The notes beneath the pieces are model-generated. The model ran no database searches. It was not told where the DNA came from and worked only from the letters and a program-made list of their open reading frames with translations. Position numbers and translations under genes: made by a program. Positions 5,821 through 7,440 of a stretch of 7,440 nt of DNA are shown piece after piece. Source of the DNA: Acidimicrobiaceae bacterium (GTDB lineage: Bacteria; Actinomycetota; Acidimicrobiia; Acidimicrobiales; Palsa-688); NCBI GenBank assembly GCA_030838025.1, contig JAUTXM010000104.1, positions 1-7,440 on the forward strand, given 5' to 3'. Within the stretch, counting starts at the first letter, position 1, and each line of letters begins with the position of its first letter.

Positions 5821-7371
5821 GTCGTAGGTCGCCTCCACCCACCACTGCCCGGCCTCCAGGACCACCACATGAGCCATCCCGTCGGCGCCACATATCTGGA
5901 ACCGGGCTCGCCGTCGGGCCGACTGCTGGTCCCACCAACGCTCCTCCGCGGGCCACGGACCGGCCCAGGCCACCACTGCAACCGCGGGGGCGGCCCCGAC
6001 GGTTAGCCGAGCCGGTGTCGAGCCCAGCACACCCCGACCGGTCACCGTCACCGGCTGGCCATCACGGTCGAGCAGGCCGGCGGCGACCCGATCGGGGTAC
6101 ACCAAGGCGGGCGCAGGTAGTGGCAGATGACCCGGCCATGGCGGCGCCTCACGCGACGGGGCTGCAGTGGCTTCGGGACGATGGTCGCCCCAAGGGATCA
6201 ACTGGACCTGGACCGCCGGGTCACGGCCGCCGGCCACCACCGCAGTAACCACTCCTTCAGGACCGAGCAGTCCCTGGATCCGAGCGAAAGCACGGCCCGC
6301 TCGATCGTCGGCGGCCGCCGAACCCCCCCAGAAACCCAGCTGGCGACCGTGATCCGGTTTGACTTCGTCGGGTGTCAGGCGGATCAGGGTCACGCCTGCG
6401 GTGGTGGCGCCGGTACTCAACCAACCGTCCAGTTGCCAGCGGACCCGCTCGGCGATGGCCCGGGAGGTCAGGGCACCGTCATGACGCCAGAGCCGGACGA
6501 TGTGCTCGCCGTGTTCGGTTTCGGCCTCGATGGCAACCCGGGTGCAGGCCAGGCCGCGGGCTGCCAGCACCTCGTGCAGCTTGTCTGCCAGGGATTTGGC
6601 GACGAACATGGCCATGTCGACCCGTTCCGCCGGTGGGTCGAGTTCGGCGGCCACGGCCAGTTCCGGAGGAGCCATGCGTACCGCCAGGGGGCGCTCGTCC
6701 CGGCCGCGAGCCAGCCGGTGGGCCGACGCGCCGTCGGTGCCGAACCGAGCTAGCACCGTTTCGGGCGGCAGGGCGGCCAGATCGCCGAGCGTCGTCAAGC
6801 CCAGCCTGATCAGAAGGTCCGCCAGATCAGGGCGATCCAGTACCCGGACGGGAAAGGGGGCGAGGAAGTCGGCACTCCGGCCCGGGGGCACCACCAACAC
6901 CGCCGCCGCCGCCGACGCCGCCTGCTCGGCAGCGAACGGGCCGTCCGCCACCCCGACCCGGCACCGCGGGGCGCCCAGCGGAGCCAGCACCGTGTCTACT
7001 GCCGTCGCCACCTGGGCCGCCAGCGCCCGATCGCCACCGAAATACCGCGACGGTCCCCGGGTACCGAACGACACCATGCCGGGTCGGCCCATTTCCAGGC
7101 TGGGGGTGAACGACTCGACGGCGGCCACCACTGGCTCGAACGCCCGAACATCGCGCCCGGGGTCCTGGTCGATCACAATCACTTCGGGGCAGCGGCCCTG
7201 CGCCTCCCGCCGTCGTAGACCCACCTCGACTCCCTCCTCGCGGGCCGCGTTCGAGCAGGCGACAACCCGGTTGGCGCTGACAACCGCCACCGGCACCGTG
7301 GCCGGGTGACCTGCGGCGACAACCGGCCAGTCCGGGCACCACACCACCAGGGTCCGGACGGCGCCCACCAT
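5818..7371 (-). CDS. imuB: ImuB, catalytically degenerate Y-family polymerase-like mutasome protein
   Basis: ImuB is a Y-family (DinB-like) protein without polymerase activity that links DnaE2 and ImuA' to the sliding clamp during SOS mutagenesis. The 517-residue protein has the family order. Its N-terminal palm strand reads VVWCPDWPVVAA (9-20), where active Y-family enzymes have a DxDxFFASVE-type motif. SFTPSLEM (87-94) replaces the SxDE motif, so the metal-binding carboxylates appear to be missing. A helix-hairpin-helix region is at about 187-211 (RLGLTTLGDLAALPPETVLARFG), followed by a little-finger region. The beta-clamp-binding motif QLGFWG is at 344-349. The C-terminal tail, with PWPGHLPLPAP (411-421), WAGPWPAEERWWD (469-481) and the end WWVEATYD, is typical of actinobacterial ImuB. 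ATG 7371 overlaps the upstream stop by one base (TGATG), indicating translational coupling. dnaE2 follows after 111 bases. Confidence 0.93.
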   Translation of the reverse strand: MVGAVRTLVVWCPDWPVVAAGHPATVPVAVVSANRVVACSNAAREEGVEVGLRRREAQGRCPEVIVIDQDPGRDVRAFEPVVAAVESFTPSLEMGRPGMVSFGTRGPSRYFGGDRALAAQVATAVDTVLAPLGAPRCRVGVADGPFAAEQAASAAAAVLVVPPGRSADFLAPFPVRVLDRPDLADLLIRLGLTTLGDLAALPPETVLARFGTDGASAHRLARGRDERPLAVRMAPPELAVAAELDPPAERVDMAMFVAKSLADKLHEVLAARGLACTRVAIEAETEHGEHIVRLWRHDGALTSRAIAERVRWQLDGWLSTGATTAGVTLIRLTPDEVKPDHGRQLGFWGGSAAADDRAGRAFARIQGLLGPEGVVTAVVAGGRDPAVQVQLIPWGDHRPEATAAPSREAPPWPGHLPLPAPALVYPDRVAAGLLDRDGQPVTVTGRGVLGSTPARLTVGAAPAVAVVAWAGPWPAEERWWDQQSARRRARFQICGADGMAHVVVLEAGQWWVEATYD

Positions 7372-7440
7372 CAGCCCGCGGCGGCGGAGTCGGCGGCGGG
7401 AGCCGCCGGAACCTGATCGAGGGCGACCCGGCGCTTTTCG
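7371..7440 (-). CDS. imuA': C-terminal end of probable ImuA' (partial)
   Basis: An open frame enters from the right edge and ends at TGA 7371-7373, sharing one base with the imuB ATG. The last 22 residues begin EKRRVALDQVP and end in an Ala-rich tail (AAPAADSAAAG). Too little remains to recognise a family from sequence. The identity rests on position: in actinobacteria the gene directly upstream of and coupled to imuB is normally imuA', a RecA-like accessory factor of the mutasome. The promoter and any LexA box for this operon would lie outside the window. Confidence 0.6.
   Translation of the reverse strand, partial: EKRRVALDQVPAAPAADSAAAG

Noticed and set aside
4531..6006. A 491-codon open frame on the + strand across the dnaE2 start, the SOS box and the imuB 3' end
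   Set aside because: It overlaps two confidently identified genes and their regulatory spacer, and its product is low-complexity Gly/Arg-rich sequence.

Overview
The window comes from a very GC-rich bacterial chromosome, most probably an actinomycete in the broad sense (Actinomycetota). Three things point there: an actinobacterial-type LexA operator (CGAAC-N4-GTTCG), an ImuB with the catalytically degenerate, Trp-rich form seen in actinobacteria, and a DnaE2 that starts MGW and ends SRDFR like the actinobacterial enzymes. The class cannot be fixed from this sequence alone.

Layout. On the + strand, 1-1364 holds the 3' part of a TraG/VirD4-like type IV coupling ATPase, open at the left edge. 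A small flavin reductase-family gene (1389-1889) follows after 24 bases. On the - strand, reading right to left, are the last codons of a gene that is probably imuA' (7371-7440), then imuB (5818-7371), a 111-base spacer, and dnaE2 (1900-5706). The dnaE2 and flavin reductase genes converge with only 10 bases between their stop codons.

How the genes work together. imuA'-imuB-dnaE2 is the SOS-induced mutasome. DnaE2 is the error-prone replicative-type polymerase, and all three of its polymerase aspartates are present. ImuB is a Y-family-like protein without the active-site carboxylates; it carries a beta-clamp-binding motif and is thought to bring DnaE2 to the clamp. ImuA' is a RecA-like accessory protein. 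A perfect LexA box lies just upstream of dnaE2, so dnaE2 appears to have its own damage-inducible promoter, possibly giving a leaderless mRNA. No functional link to the coupling ATPase or the flavin reductase is visible.

The most unusual content is inside dnaE2. The protein is about 1268 aa, well above the usual 1050-1100, because of two low-complexity insertions: an Ala/Pro/Thr segment with a 7-residue period inside the PHP domain, and an extra-long linker before the OB fold. That linker contains a basic patch, three pentapeptide repeats and 20 collagen-like Gly-X-Y triplets, with a perfect 18-bp tandem duplication in the DNA. A separate 10-bp palindromic tandem repeat sits at the imuB stop codon. 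The mutasome itself is a known system; the repeat architecture is the part I consider worth a second look.
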